Below, piece by piece: positions 1 to 7,649 of a DNA stretch of 64,000 bases. The notes beneath the pieces were generated by a model. It worked only from the letters and a program-made list of their open reading frames with translations, made no database searches and was not told where the DNA came from. The DNA is from Crocinitomicaceae bacterium (GTDB taxonomy: Bacteria > Bacteroidota > Bacteroidia > Flavobacteriales_D > Crocinitomicaceae): the NCBI GenBank assembly GCA_023957475.1, contig JAMLHA010000016.1, positions 1-64,000 of the forward strand. The letters run 5' to 3'. The translations under genes and the position numbers were made by a program. Each line of letters opens with the position of its first letter. Position 1 is the first letter of the stretch.

Positions 1-52
1 TAAATATAATAAAAAAGTTGATTTTAATCAAAATAATAAAATATTTAAATCA

Positions 53-72
53 ATATCGATATATTTCGATAT
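53..72. repeat. Palindrome copy 1 (ATATCG-N8-CGATAT)
   Basis: Exact match to the 20-bp palindrome ATATCGNNATATNNCGATAT that recurs six times in the window. It is intergenic and ends five bases before the TAnnTTTG promoter element of the downstream epimerase gene, so it could also be an operator, but the other copies lie inside genes. Confidence 0.7.
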
Positions 73-77
73 CTGTA

Positions 78-85
78 TAAGTTTG
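78..85 (+). promoter_or_regulatory. Probable -7 promoter element of the epimerase operon
   Basis: TAAGTTTG fits the Bacteroidota -7 consensus TAnnTTTG. No TTG is seen at the expected -33 distance; that region is occupied by the palindrome at 53-72. The next start codon is about 38 bases downstream. Confidence 0.4.
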
Positions 86-122
86 TATTGTCATATTTCT
101 TAATTTTACACTAAAATTCATA

Positions 123-1274
123 TTGGCAACAAAAAAAATTATATCAATAATTGGAGCTCGCCCCCAAATTATTAAAGCTTCTGCTATCAGTCGAATAATT
201 CAGGAAAAATTCACTTCTGAATTAGAGGAAATAATTGTGCACACTGGGCAGCATTACGATGAGAACATGTCTAAACTTTTTTTTGAAGAACTTGGTATTC
301 CCAAACCATCTTATAATTTAAATGTTGGAAGTGGAGAGCATGGCTCACAAACAGCTAAAATGCTTGAAGGATTAGAAAAAATATTTACAAAAGAGAATCC
401 TCATGCTATTATTGTTTTTGGAGATACAAACTCAACAATAGCCGGAGCATTAGCTGCTGTTAAAATTCATATTCCTGTCGTTCACATTGAAGCAGGGCTG
501 AGAAGTTTCAACAAAAGTATGCCTGAAGAAATCAACAGAATTGCTACAGATCACATGAGCACTCTTTTGTTTTCTCCGACAATTACAGGTCTTGAGAATT
601 TAAAAAAGGAAGGATTTGACATAACTAACAGGACAAATATTTCTGTCAACAACCCGGCTATTTACCAATGCGGTGATATTATGTATGATAATAGCATGCA
701 CTATTCTACAATATCTGACCAAAAATCAACTATTCTAAATAATTTAAACATTCATCCAAATCAATTCATTCTTTGTACAATACACAGAGATTCAAATACC
801 GATAATAGTGAAAATTTAAATGCAATATTTGAAGCGTTAATAGAAATTCAAAAACAGTCTAATTTTGATATTGTTCTTCCACTCCATCCTCGTACAAAAA
901 GCAAATTAGCTACTATACTAGCGTCAACATTATCAGAATTAAATTCAAATAATCGTATCCATATTATTGAACCAGTTGGATTTTTAGATGTTATCGCATT
1001 AGAAAAAAATACAGCATTAATTATCACCGATAGCGGCGGTTTGCAAAAGGAGGCTTATTTCTTTAAAAAACCATGTGTTATATTGCGCCCTCAAACTGAA
1101 TGGATAGAGATTGTGAAAAATGGCAATGCAAAATTAGCCGGCTGTGATAAAAATCTAATAATTAACTCTTTCAAAGAATTAATTACAAAAAAAGATTATA
1201 CATATCCTGCTTTCTATGGAGATGGAAATGCTGCCGAATTTATATGTAAACGAATATTAGAAGATCTAAATTGA
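123..1274 (+). CDS. wecB: UDP-N-acetylglucosamine 2-epimerase (non-hydrolysing)
   Basis: Interconverts UDP-GlcNAc and UDP-ManNAc in the cytoplasm, supplying ManNAc-type sugars for surface polysaccharide. The 383-residue protein has the normal length of the WecB/MnaA family and shows its landmarks: GARPQ near residue 11, HTGQHYDENM near 40, GDTNST near 100, HIEAGLRS at 121-128 and DSGGLQKEA in the C-terminal UDP-binding lobe. The start is a TTG; no ATG occurs before the conserved N-terminal strand, so the TTG is accepted. The next gene starts within the stop codon, giving a coupled pair with a polysaccharide deacetylase-like protein. Assignment rests on family motifs; the exact product sugar is inferred. 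Confidence 0.92.
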   Translation: MATKKIISIIGARPQIIKASAISRIIQEKFTSELEEIIVHTGQHYDENMSKLFFEELGIPKPSYNLNVGSGEHGSQTAKMLEGLEKIFTKENPHAIIVFGDTNSTIAGALAAVKIHIPVVHIEAGLRSFNKSMPEEINRIATDHMSTLLFSPTITGLENLKKEGFDITNRTNISVNNPAIYQCGDIMYDNSMHYSTISDQKSTILNNLNIHPNQFILCTIHRDSNTDNSENLNAIFEALIEIQKQSNFDIVLPLHPRTKSKLATILASTLSELNSNNRIHIIEPVGFLDVIALEKNTALIITDSGGLQKEAYFFKKPCVILRPQTEWIEIVKNGNAKLAGCDKNLIINSFKELITKKDYTYPAFYGDGNAAEFICKRILEDLN

Positions 1275-2551
1275 TGTTATATATATTTGTAGATAAAATA
1301 ACACCCCGTTGCATTTATACATTTGATTTTATATTTAAATCAAACAATATCAACTATCAATTATTCGAAAATATCGAAGCATTTCAATCTCAGGAATCAA
1401 CAAAATTAAATTATTCACATAGCCAAATTGATAATTGCATTCAAATCTATCCTTCAACACTCTTATTTGATAATGGTGTAAAAAGCTATGACATAAATTT
1501 AGCAAAATTTCATGATGAAAATTGTTTAGCTTTTGATAAAAAAACAGATCCTTTAGCATCAATTTTTTTCATTCTGACCCGATTGGAGGAATACAACGAT
1601 TTAACAAAAGACGAGCATCAACGATTTCAATCAAAAAGCAGTATTCAATCCAAATTTGGTTTACTTAACTCTTTAATTTGCGATCGTTTATCTAAAGCAA
1701 TAATAAATTATTTATATTCAAAAGAGATAATTAAAGTACCGTACCAACCACAAAAATTAAATTTACGACCAACTTTCGACATAGATAATGCATTTGCATT
1801 TTTACACAAAGGATATAATCGCAGAACGCTTGCTATAATCAAAGATTTATTCAACTTAAATATCAAAAGAATAAGAGAACGAAATTTAATTTATTCAGGT
1901 AAACAAAAAGATCCTTACGATACTTTTGATACCATTTTAAATATTGCTCAAAATTATCCTGTAAATGTTTTTTGGTTGCTAGGTGATTTCTCAAAATACG
2001 ATCGAAATATAAACCCAAAAAATAAAGCACAACAGGATTATATTCAAAAAATTGATTCTAAATGCGTTGTCGGAATTCATCCAAGTTATTTATCAAACAA
2101 ATCAATAGAACAATTAAAAAAAGAGCAATATCGACATATTTCGATATTGCAAAAACCAATCAAACATTCTCGTCAACATTTCCTGAAACTAAACCTACCA
2201 AACACCTACCAAGATTTAATCCAATTAGGCATAACCAACGACTACAGCATGGGTTATGCTGACGAAATAGGATTTAGAGCTGGAACTTTAAAAGCCCATA
2301 ATTGGTATGATCTTTCAAAAGAAGAAATAACAGATTTAATTATTCATCCCTTTGCATATATGGATGGGACACTACTGGATTATAAACACTGGACACCTCA
2401 ACAAGCACAAGAAAAAATTGAACAACTATACGATGAAGCTAAACAGTTTGGAGGAGATTTCTTTTTTATATGGCATAACGAAACAATTGGTAATTATGGT
2501 CGTTGGGAAGGATGGAAAAAAGTACTTGAATTTACACTAAACTTAAAATAA
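1274..2551 (+). CDS. Polysaccharide deacetylase-like protein
   Basis: About 425 residues. The N-terminal third is an uncharacterised domain often found with this family; the rest resembles NodB-type carbohydrate esterases: TFDID near residue 170 corresponds to the metal-binding TFDD motif and GIHPSY follows as the likely histidine motif. Probably removes acetyl groups from surface polysaccharide, cytoplasmic or membrane-associated since no signal peptide is visible. The ATG overlaps the stop of the epimerase (TGATG), which favours it over the TTG one codon earlier. One copy of the recurrent palindrome lies inside the gene at 2128-2147. Substrate unknown. Confidence 0.75.
   Translation: MLYIFVDKITPRCIYTFDFIFKSNNINYQLFENIEAFQSQESTKLNYSHSQIDNCIQIYPSTLLFDNGVKSYDINLAKFHDENCLAFDKKTDPLASIFFILTRLEEYNDLTKDEHQRFQSKSSIQSKFGLLNSLICDRLSKAIINYLYSKEIIKVPYQPQKLNLRPTFDIDNAFAFLHKGYNRRTLAIIKDLFNLNIKRIRERNLIYSGKQKDPYDTFDTILNIAQNYPVNVFWLLGDFSKYDRNINPKNKAQQDYIQKIDSKCVVGIHPSYLSNKSIEQLKKEQYRHISILQKPIKHSRQHFLKLNLPNTYQDLIQLGITNDYSMGYADEIGFRAGTLKAHNWYDLSKEEITDLIIHPFAYMDGTLLDYKHWTPQQAQEKIEQLYDEAKQFGGDFFFIWHNETIGNYGRWEGWKKVLEFTLNLK
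2128..2147. repeat. Palindrome copy 2 (ATATCG-N8-CGATAT)
   Basis: Exact match to ATATCGNNATATNNCGATAT inside the deacetylase-like gene. It differs from copy 1 at one base. The local peptide reads YRHISI, matching the phase of copies 3 and 5. Confidence 0.7.
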
Positions 2552-2558
2552 CAGAATT

Positions 2559-2942
2559 ATGAATAAAAAGATGGTTACAACAGCCGCTCTATTAATAGCT
2601 TTATCCATTGTGCTTGGAGCATTTGGCGCACATGGTTTAAAAAAAATTGCTACACTTGAGAGAGTTGCCAGTTTTGAAACAGGGGTACGCTATCAATTTT
2701 ATTCAGCAATTAGCATTTTAATTCTTGGATTAAACAATGAAAAATTCAAATTCAATTTAAAACCAATCTATACCTTATTATTAGTTGGAATGTCATGTTT
2801 TTCAATTTCTATATATTTACTAAGTTTACAAGATTTCTTAGGTGTTAAATTGTCTTTTCTTGGACCGATAACACCTCTGGGTGGAGCAATAATGATTGCA
2901 TCTTGGGGGGTATTTATTACAAAACTAATCAAACAAAAATAA
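2559..2942 (+). CDS. DUF423 family small membrane protein
   Basis: 127 residues with four hydrophobic segments. The N-terminus (ALSIVLGAFGAHGLKK) and the end (PITPLGGAIMIASWGVF) are characteristic of the DUF423/YgdD family of inner-membrane proteins, whose function is not known. It follows the deacetylase gene by seven bases and probably shares its transcript. It converges on the alpha-oxoamine synthase gene across a hairpin at 2941-2974. Confidence 0.85.
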   Translation: MNKKMVTTAALLIALSIVLGAFGAHGLKKIATLERVASFETGVRYQFYSAISILILGLNNEKFKFNLKPIYTLLLVGMSCFSISIYLLSLQDFLGVKLSFLGPITPLGGAIMIASWGVFITKLIKQK

Positions 2943-2974
2943 ATAAGGCCATCCATTTTCAGGACAGCCTTATT
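2941..2974 (-). terminator. Hairpin terminator between convergent genes
   Basis: AAATAAGGC and GCCTTATT form the outer stem, with an inner TCC/GGA pairing interrupted by two mismatches. On the minus strand the stem is followed by a T-rich run, so it most likely ends the alpha-oxoamine synthase transcript; it may act in both directions. Confidence 0.6.
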
Positions 2975-2996
2975 AAACTATAGGCATAGTAGTCTA

Positions 2997-4265
2997 TTAT
3001 TTTTTATCTACATCAACGTGAGCTAATTCCTCAGCTTTGTATTCACCTGAGTCCAATTTAACTTTTAACTTTTTAAAAGTTTCAATTGTGTAGTTTACAT
3101 CTTCAATTGAGTGTGCAGCTGTTGGAATTAAACGCAACATGATAGTATCTTTTGGTACAACAGGGTAGATAACTATTGAACAGAAAATATTGAAATTTTC
3201 TCGCAAATCAAAAGTCATATTTGTAGCCTCTGCCAAGTTACCTTTAAAGAATACTGGAGTAACACAAGTATTTGTTTTTCCTATATCAAAACCAGCTGCC
3301 TTCAATCCAGATTGCAATGCATTCGTTACTTCCCATAATTTATTTTTTAATTCCGGGTGATTTTTAAGCATATCCAAACGTTTGCGAGCTCCAATTGTGT
3401 TTGCCATTGGAAGCGACTTCGCATAAATTTGAGAGCGCATATTGTAACGAAGATAATTAATGATATCCTCTGTTGAACAAACAAATCCTCCTACAGAAGC
3501 AAATGACTTAGCAAAAGTACAGAACAAGACATCTATTTCATTCAAAACACCTTGTTCTTCTCCTGCACCGCGACCTTTTTCTCCTAGAGTACCAAATCCG
3601 TGTGCATCATCAACAAGAATACGGAAGCTGTATTTTCCCGATCTTCTAAAATCAATAATTTCTTTCAATTTACCTTGATCTCCAGCCATTCCAAAAACAC
3701 CTTCCGTAATAACTAAGATACCACCTCCTGTTTTATCTGCTAAAGATGTAGCATTTTTCATTTGCTTATCAAAGCTTTCCATGTCATTGTGTTGGAAAAC
3801 AAAACGCTTACCTGTATGTAAACGCATACCGTCCATAATACAAGCATGTGATTCACTATCATAAACAATGACATCATTTCTATCAACTAAGCTATCAATG
3901 ATTGAAACCATTCCTTGGTAACCGAAATTCAATAAAAATGCATCTTCGAATCCCATAAATTCAGCCACTTCATTCTCAAATGCTTCGTGTTCACTAGTTT
4001 GACCTGACATCATTCTTGCTCCCATTGGATAAGCAATACCATATTGAGCCGCTGCTTTTGCATCAACTTCTCTAATTTCTGGATGATTTGCTAATCCTAA
4101 ATAATTATTCAATGACCAAACCAAACATTCTTTCCCTCTAAATGTCATGCGCGGTCCTATTTCACCTTCTAATTTTGGAAATGTAAAATAACCATGCACT
4201 CCTTTCGAGTACTTTCCAATTGGTCCCTGATTTTGTTTTAATTTCTCAAATATATCTCGAGCCAT
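2997..4265 (-). CDS. Alpha-oxoamine synthase (serine palmitoyltransferase-like or cysteate acyltransferase)
   Basis: PLP-dependent enzyme of the KBL/BioF/Spt group, 422 residues, which condenses an amino acid with an acyl-CoA or acyl-ACP. Visible residues: the stacking histidine in DSESHACIMDG, the PLP-contact aspartate in LVDDAHGFGTLG and the Schiff-base lysine in CTFAKSFASVGGF. Bacteroidota use such enzymes for sphingolipids (serine substrate) or for sulfonolipids (cysteate substrate); the sequence alone does not decide between them. No biotin or threonine-degradation genes are nearby, which argues against BioF or Kbl. Solitary gene with its own terminator. Confidence 0.8.
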   Translation of the reverse strand: MARDIFEKLKQNQGPIGKYSKGVHGYFTFPKLEGEIGPRMTFRGKECLVWSLNNYLGLANHPEIREVDAKAAAQYGIAYPMGARMMSGQTSEHEAFENEVAEFMGFEDAFLLNFGYQGMVSIIDSLVDRNDVIVYDSESHACIMDGMRLHTGKRFVFQHNDMESFDKQMKNATSLADKTGGGILVITEGVFGMAGDQGKLKEIIDFRRSGKYSFRILVDDAHGFGTLGEKGRGAGEEQGVLNEIDVLFCTFAKSFASVGGFVCSTEDIINYLRYNMRSQIYAKSLPMANTIGARKRLDMLKNHPELKNKLWEVTNALQSGLKAAGFDIGKTNTCVTPVFFKGNLAEATNMTFDLRENFNIFCSIVIYPVVPKDTIMLRLIPTAAHSIEDVNYTIETFKKLKVKLDSGEYKAEELAHVDVDKK

Positions 4266-4411
4266 GTTATAAAATTTATATATGTAAATGCAAATTTAAT
4301 TAGAAAAGAACAAAAAATGAAATAATCTACTTAGAGTTATCAACAGGTTATAGACCATTAATATAGAATTTATTCAATCTTCCTTCTAAAAAACAACAAT
4401 TATCTATTAAA

Positions 4412-4444
4412 AAAATAGTTCTCAGATATTCCGAGAACTATTTT
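4412..4444 (-). terminator. Rho-independent terminator of the cytochrome c gene
   Basis: Perfect 12-bp arms AAAATAGTTCTC and GAGAACTATTTT around a 9-base loop. On the minus strand the hairpin runs into seven Ts. It lies downstream of the membrane cytochrome c gene. Confidence 0.85.
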
Positions 4445-4501
4445 ATTATCACTTATTTAATTTCTTTATACTCTATCTTACGATAAATGTATTATATTCA
4501 A

Positions 4502-5332
4502 TTAATGATGATCCGCTTCTTCGCTTACAACTTCTTCTTTTTTATTATTAACTAAATTTAACAATCCAGAAAATAATCTTCTTTGGTAAAGAATAACTCC
4601 AATAAGAACTGCATCAATCAATAACATAAAATACAAATCTTGGTTCTCTACCAATAACCATGGTTGACCTGCATTATGCGCATCAGTTGAACTAAAGCCC
4701 ATTGCCATAGCGTCATTTCCTGTGAAGAACATAGCTACCATTATTGCTATTGTTAATGCTTTTCCTCCACTATTCATCAATTTATTTACTCTATCTTTAA
4801 AATAAGTAGAATCTGTCAATGCTGAAATTGAACCTGACATCAACGTAATTGCAATCAAAATAATAAATGTTAAAGCAATTAACATGTAAAAAATAATCAA
4901 ATTAGTTTTATAATTAGCTGTGTATTTCACTGCAGTTGCTGCAGGAGAACCGCTTTCTGATGGAGCTGCCGCTGCTGCAGGAGCTGCTGGTTGCCAACTA
5001 TCAATGTAATCAAAAATTGCATTAACTTCTTCTGTAGATAATTTGAAAGGTGGCATCATTAAAGGTGAAAAATCTTTAATTTCATTTGCCATCTTACTCT
5101 TACCTCCAGTAATTACTGCGTTTGCATCTTTTACCCAATCAACTAATAAATCACCTTCACCTGCATCTACCCATTGCTTACGAACTCCAACCAAATCCGG
5201 TCCTGTTGAGTTTTTTCCCAATGTGTGACATGTGAAACAATTCTTATAAAGCTCTTCTCCATTCTGAGCCATTGAACAAAATGAATTGGTAAAAATTCCA
5301 ATCAAAAAAACGTACTTAAATAAACGTGCCAT
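4502..5332 (-). CDS. Membrane-anchored monoheme cytochrome c
   Basis: 276 residues: signal peptide (about 1-22), a class I cytochrome c domain with the heme motif CFTCH near residue 33 and a likely methionine ligand in LMMPPF, an Ala/Pro-rich linker (about 115-130), then three hydrophobic segments and a charged His-rich tail. An electron carrier on the periplasmic face of the inner membrane is likely. The layout of the first half recalls the N-terminal module of ActA of alternative complex III in Bacteroidota, but the multiheme part is absent and no respiratory genes flank it. It is therefore a stand-alone protein of uncertain partner. Confidence 0.7.
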   Translation of the reverse strand: MARLFKYVFLIGIFTNSFCSMAQNGEELYKNCFTCHTLGKNSTGPDLVGVRKQWVDAGEGDLLVDWVKDANAVITGGKSKMANEIKDFSPLMMPPFKLSTEEVNAIFDYIDSWQPAAPAAAAAPSESGSPAATAVKYTANYKTNLIIFYMLIALTFIILIAITLMSGSISALTDSTYFKDRVNKLMNSGGKALTIAIMVAMFFTGNDAMAMGFSSTDAHNAGQPWLLVENQDLYFMLLIDAVLIGVILYQRRLFSGLLNLVNNKKEEVVSEEADHH

Positions 5333-5370
5333 ACTATTTTAATTTTCTATTTTAAATTATTTTTATACTC

Positions 5371-5387
5371 AGAATGAAAACCATTCT
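5371..5387. promoter_or_regulatory. Inverted repeat in the cytochrome c leader
   Basis: AGAATG and CATTCT arms separated by five bases, about 40 bases upstream of the cytochrome c start. On the minus strand one half reads TTAGAAT, the same half-site as in the Fur/PerR-like boxes at 11801 and 36609, but the spacing differs. Function is a guess. Confidence 0.3.
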
Positions 5388-5682
5388 AATATTAAACAGT
5401 GCAAAGCTATAAAATATCGTTGCAATTTTAGTAAAAAATTTGAATTGAATGTGCTTTAATAGGACAAAAATATCCACATCCTAAATAAAATACTTAAAAC
5501 CTAATTTTAAACTCACTATTAATCAATTGATTACACTTGTATTTTAATAAATAAAATATTTTTAAAATTTTCTATAATTGGTTAAATATCATCTTTCATT
5601 AATCTTTGTTATTGTATTCTCCACTTTTTTCTTTTAACATTTCTAACTTTTTCGTTGTTGAAAAATAAACACCATTCAATAT

Positions 5683-5711
5683 TTTGTCTTATTGCATAGT
5701 TCCTACTTTTG
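5683..5711 (+). promoter_or_regulatory. Promoter, TTTG-N17-TACTTTTG
   Basis: TTTG at 5683-5686 and TACTTTTG at 5704-5711 are 17 bases apart and fit the Bacteroidota -33/-7 pattern. The oxidoreductase ATG is 17 bases further on. Confidence 0.65.
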
Positions 5712-5728
5712 TAAAAACATCTTTTCAA

Positions 5729-6727
5729 ATGATTAAAATTGGCGTTTTAGGAGCCGGACACCTCGGCAAAATACATATTAAACTAATACAGGAACTTTCT
5801 GATTTATACGAATTAGTTGGGTTTTACGAACCTCTTGACGAACAAGCAAACAACGTTACTGAACAATTTAAAATTAAGCGTTTCAATTCAATTGAAGAGC
5901 TAATTAATGTGGTCGATTGTGTTGATATTGTTACCCCAACAGTCGCTCATTATGACTGTGCTTCTCTTGCTATTCGTAAAACAAAGCATGTTTTTATCGA
6001 AAAACCTGTTACAGAAACTGTAGATGAAGCTAAATCTCTTATGAATTTAGCTCAAGAAGCTGGTGTCAAAATACAAGTTGGACATGTCGAGCGTTTCAAC
6101 CCTGCATTTATCGAGGCTAAAAAGCATTTAACTCAACCCATGTTCATAGAAGCCCATCGCTTATCTCAATTTAATCCAAGAGGAACCGATGTTCCTGTCG
6201 TTTTAGACTTAATGATACACGATATAGATGTTATTTTAAGTGTTGTTAAATCAGGAATTAAACGTATTTCAGCTTCTGGGGTTGCAGTAGTGAGTGATTC
6301 TGCTGATATTGCTAATGCTCGTATTGAATTTGACAATGGATGTGTTGCAAATGTAACTGCTAGTAGAATTTCTATGAAAAATATGCGAAAATCTCGCTTT
6401 TTTCAAAAAGATGCGTACATCAGCGTGGATTTTCTGACCAAAGAAATGGAAGTTGTTCGAATGGAAAATATTGAAGGAGAACCAGGTCCTTTTGATATTG
6501 TATTCAATATGGGTAATGGTAAACCTATCAAAAAAATCTATTTCGACAAACCTCAACTAGAAGAACTGAATGCTATAAAAGAAGAACTTAGGTCTTTTGC
6601 TAATTCTATCAACAACAATACAAATACAATTGTCAACCTCGAAGATGGATATGAAGCTTTAAGAGTGGCATACTTAATTATTGAAAAACTCAGCTCATCA
6701 ATGGCTTTAATGTCAAGTGATAATTAA
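5729..6727 (+). CDS. Gfo/Idh/MocA family NAD(P)-dependent oxidoreductase
   Basis: 332 residues. The N-terminus IKIGVLGAGHLGKIH is the Rossmann dinucleotide site and FIEKPVTET near residue 95 is the EKP signature of the Gfo/Idh/MocA family. A possible catalytic pair follows in HVERFNP and LMIHDIDVI. These enzymes oxidise or reduce sugars, inositols or nucleotide sugars; the substrate cannot be read from sequence. A longer reading frame from a TTG at 5684 exists, but that codon belongs to the -33 promoter element and the ATG falls right before the Rossmann strand, so the ATG is chosen. Lies upstream of the lipoprotein and sugar transferase genes. Confidence 0.85.
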   Translation: MIKIGVLGAGHLGKIHIKLIQELSDLYELVGFYEPLDEQANNVTEQFKIKRFNSIEELINVVDCVDIVTPTVAHYDCASLAIRKTKHVFIEKPVTETVDEAKSLMNLAQEAGVKIQVGHVERFNPAFIEAKKHLTQPMFIEAHRLSQFNPRGTDVPVVLDLMIHDIDVILSVVKSGIKRISASGVAVVSDSADIANARIEFDNGCVANVTASRISMKNMRKSRFFQKDAYISVDFLTKEMEVVRMENIEGEPGPFDIVFNMGNGKPIKKIYFDKPQLEELNAIKEELRSFANSINNNTNTIVNLEDGYEALRVAYLIIEKLSSSMALMSSDN

Positions 6728-6800
6728 ATTTATTATCATTAATTAAAAATCGATTCATTAACAATAATCATTAGATTTGTTACGTTATTATAGTTAATTT

Positions 6801-7649
6801 ATGAGAAATATTTCTGTCTTTTTGTGTTTAATTTGGTTAATTTCAGGGTGTTATAAAAACATCCCTAATCCATCTTGGATAAAAATCGATAAATTCTCAG
6901 TAGTTGCAAACCCCAATTTAACCGATGGAGAATTATCATTCAATAATTTTTCAAATGGATGGGTTTATATTGATGATAAATTTATTGGTATTTTTGAATT
7001 ACCTTGTAAAATACCTGTCAAACTATCCGGAAGCGTTTCTATTAAAGTTTATCCAACTATTCTGAACAATGGAATATCTGCCACTAAAAAAAATTATCCT
7101 TTCACAAAAGCATATCAGGAAAATATTGTGCTACTTCAAAATGATACAATTAGCATCTCACCCGTAACGAATTATTTAGATGGAACACACTTTATTATTG
7201 AAGATTTTCAAGGTGGAGCTAACAAAATCTCTCCAGGAACAAATACAACTACCAACTTATTGATTGAAACCGAAAACGGAAACAGTTATGGAAGGGTTTA
7301 TTTAACTCCTGAGTCAAACTATTGGTCTGCCTACATGAGTAGCGCTGGTGATAATGAACCATTCACTTTCGCAATAGGAAATCAAGTTTTTTTGGAACTT
7401 GAATGCAAAAATGACCAACCCTTCATCACTACTTTTATCTATGGAAAGCAAGATGGCTCAATTACCGAACAAAACAACATCCGAATTTCAAACATTAATA
7501 CTAATTGGAAAAAAATATACATAGAATTAACAGAGTTAGTAACTAGTTCTGGTGGAAATTACTTTTGGTTTGGTTTTACCTGTACGTTACCAGAGGGACA
7601 ATCCAATGCAACTGTCTTGCTTGATAACATAAAAATAGTTTATCGATAA
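6801..7649 (+). CDS. Lipoprotein of unknown function
   Basis: 282 residues starting with a lipoprotein signal (FLCLIWLISGC, lipidated Cys near residue 17). The region around residues 50-75 (FSNGWVYIDDKFIGIFELPC) resembles a PEGA-like beta domain, and the C-terminal half looks like a beta-sandwich carbohydrate-binding fold, ending with a pattern VLLDNIKIVYR typical of such domains. No enzymatic motif. Its stop codon overlaps the start of the sugar transferase gene (TAATG), suggesting translational coupling and a role in surface polysaccharide or its anchoring. Function not known. Confidence 0.7.
   Translation: MRNISVFLCLIWLISGCYKNIPNPSWIKIDKFSVVANPNLTDGELSFNNFSNGWVYIDDKFIGIFELPCKIPVKLSGSVSIKVYPTILNNGISATKKNYPFTKAYQENIVLLQNDTISISPVTNYLDGTHFIIEDFQGGANKISPGTNTTTNLLIETENGNSYGRVYLTPESNYWSAYMSSAGDNEPFTFAIGNQVFLELECKNDQPFITTFIYGKQDGSITEQNNIRISNINTNWKKIYIELTELVTSSGGNYFWFGFTCTLPEGQSNATVLLDNIKIVYR

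Larger units (their letters stand above)
5333..5728. other. 396-base divergent intergenic region
   Basis: Separates the cytochrome c gene and the oxidoreductase gene. It holds a minus-strand -7 like motif (TAGCTTTG, 5402-5409), a spaced inverted repeat AGAATG-N5-CATTCT at 5371-5387 downstream of it, and a plus-strand promoter at 5683-5711. No ORF worth calling and no RNA gene seen. Confidence 0.6.

Noticed and set aside
5684-5728. Upstream TTG start that would lengthen the Gfo/Idh/MocA protein by 15 residues
   Set aside because: The TTG is part of a well-spaced -33/-7 promoter and the added residues precede the Rossmann strand, where none are expected.
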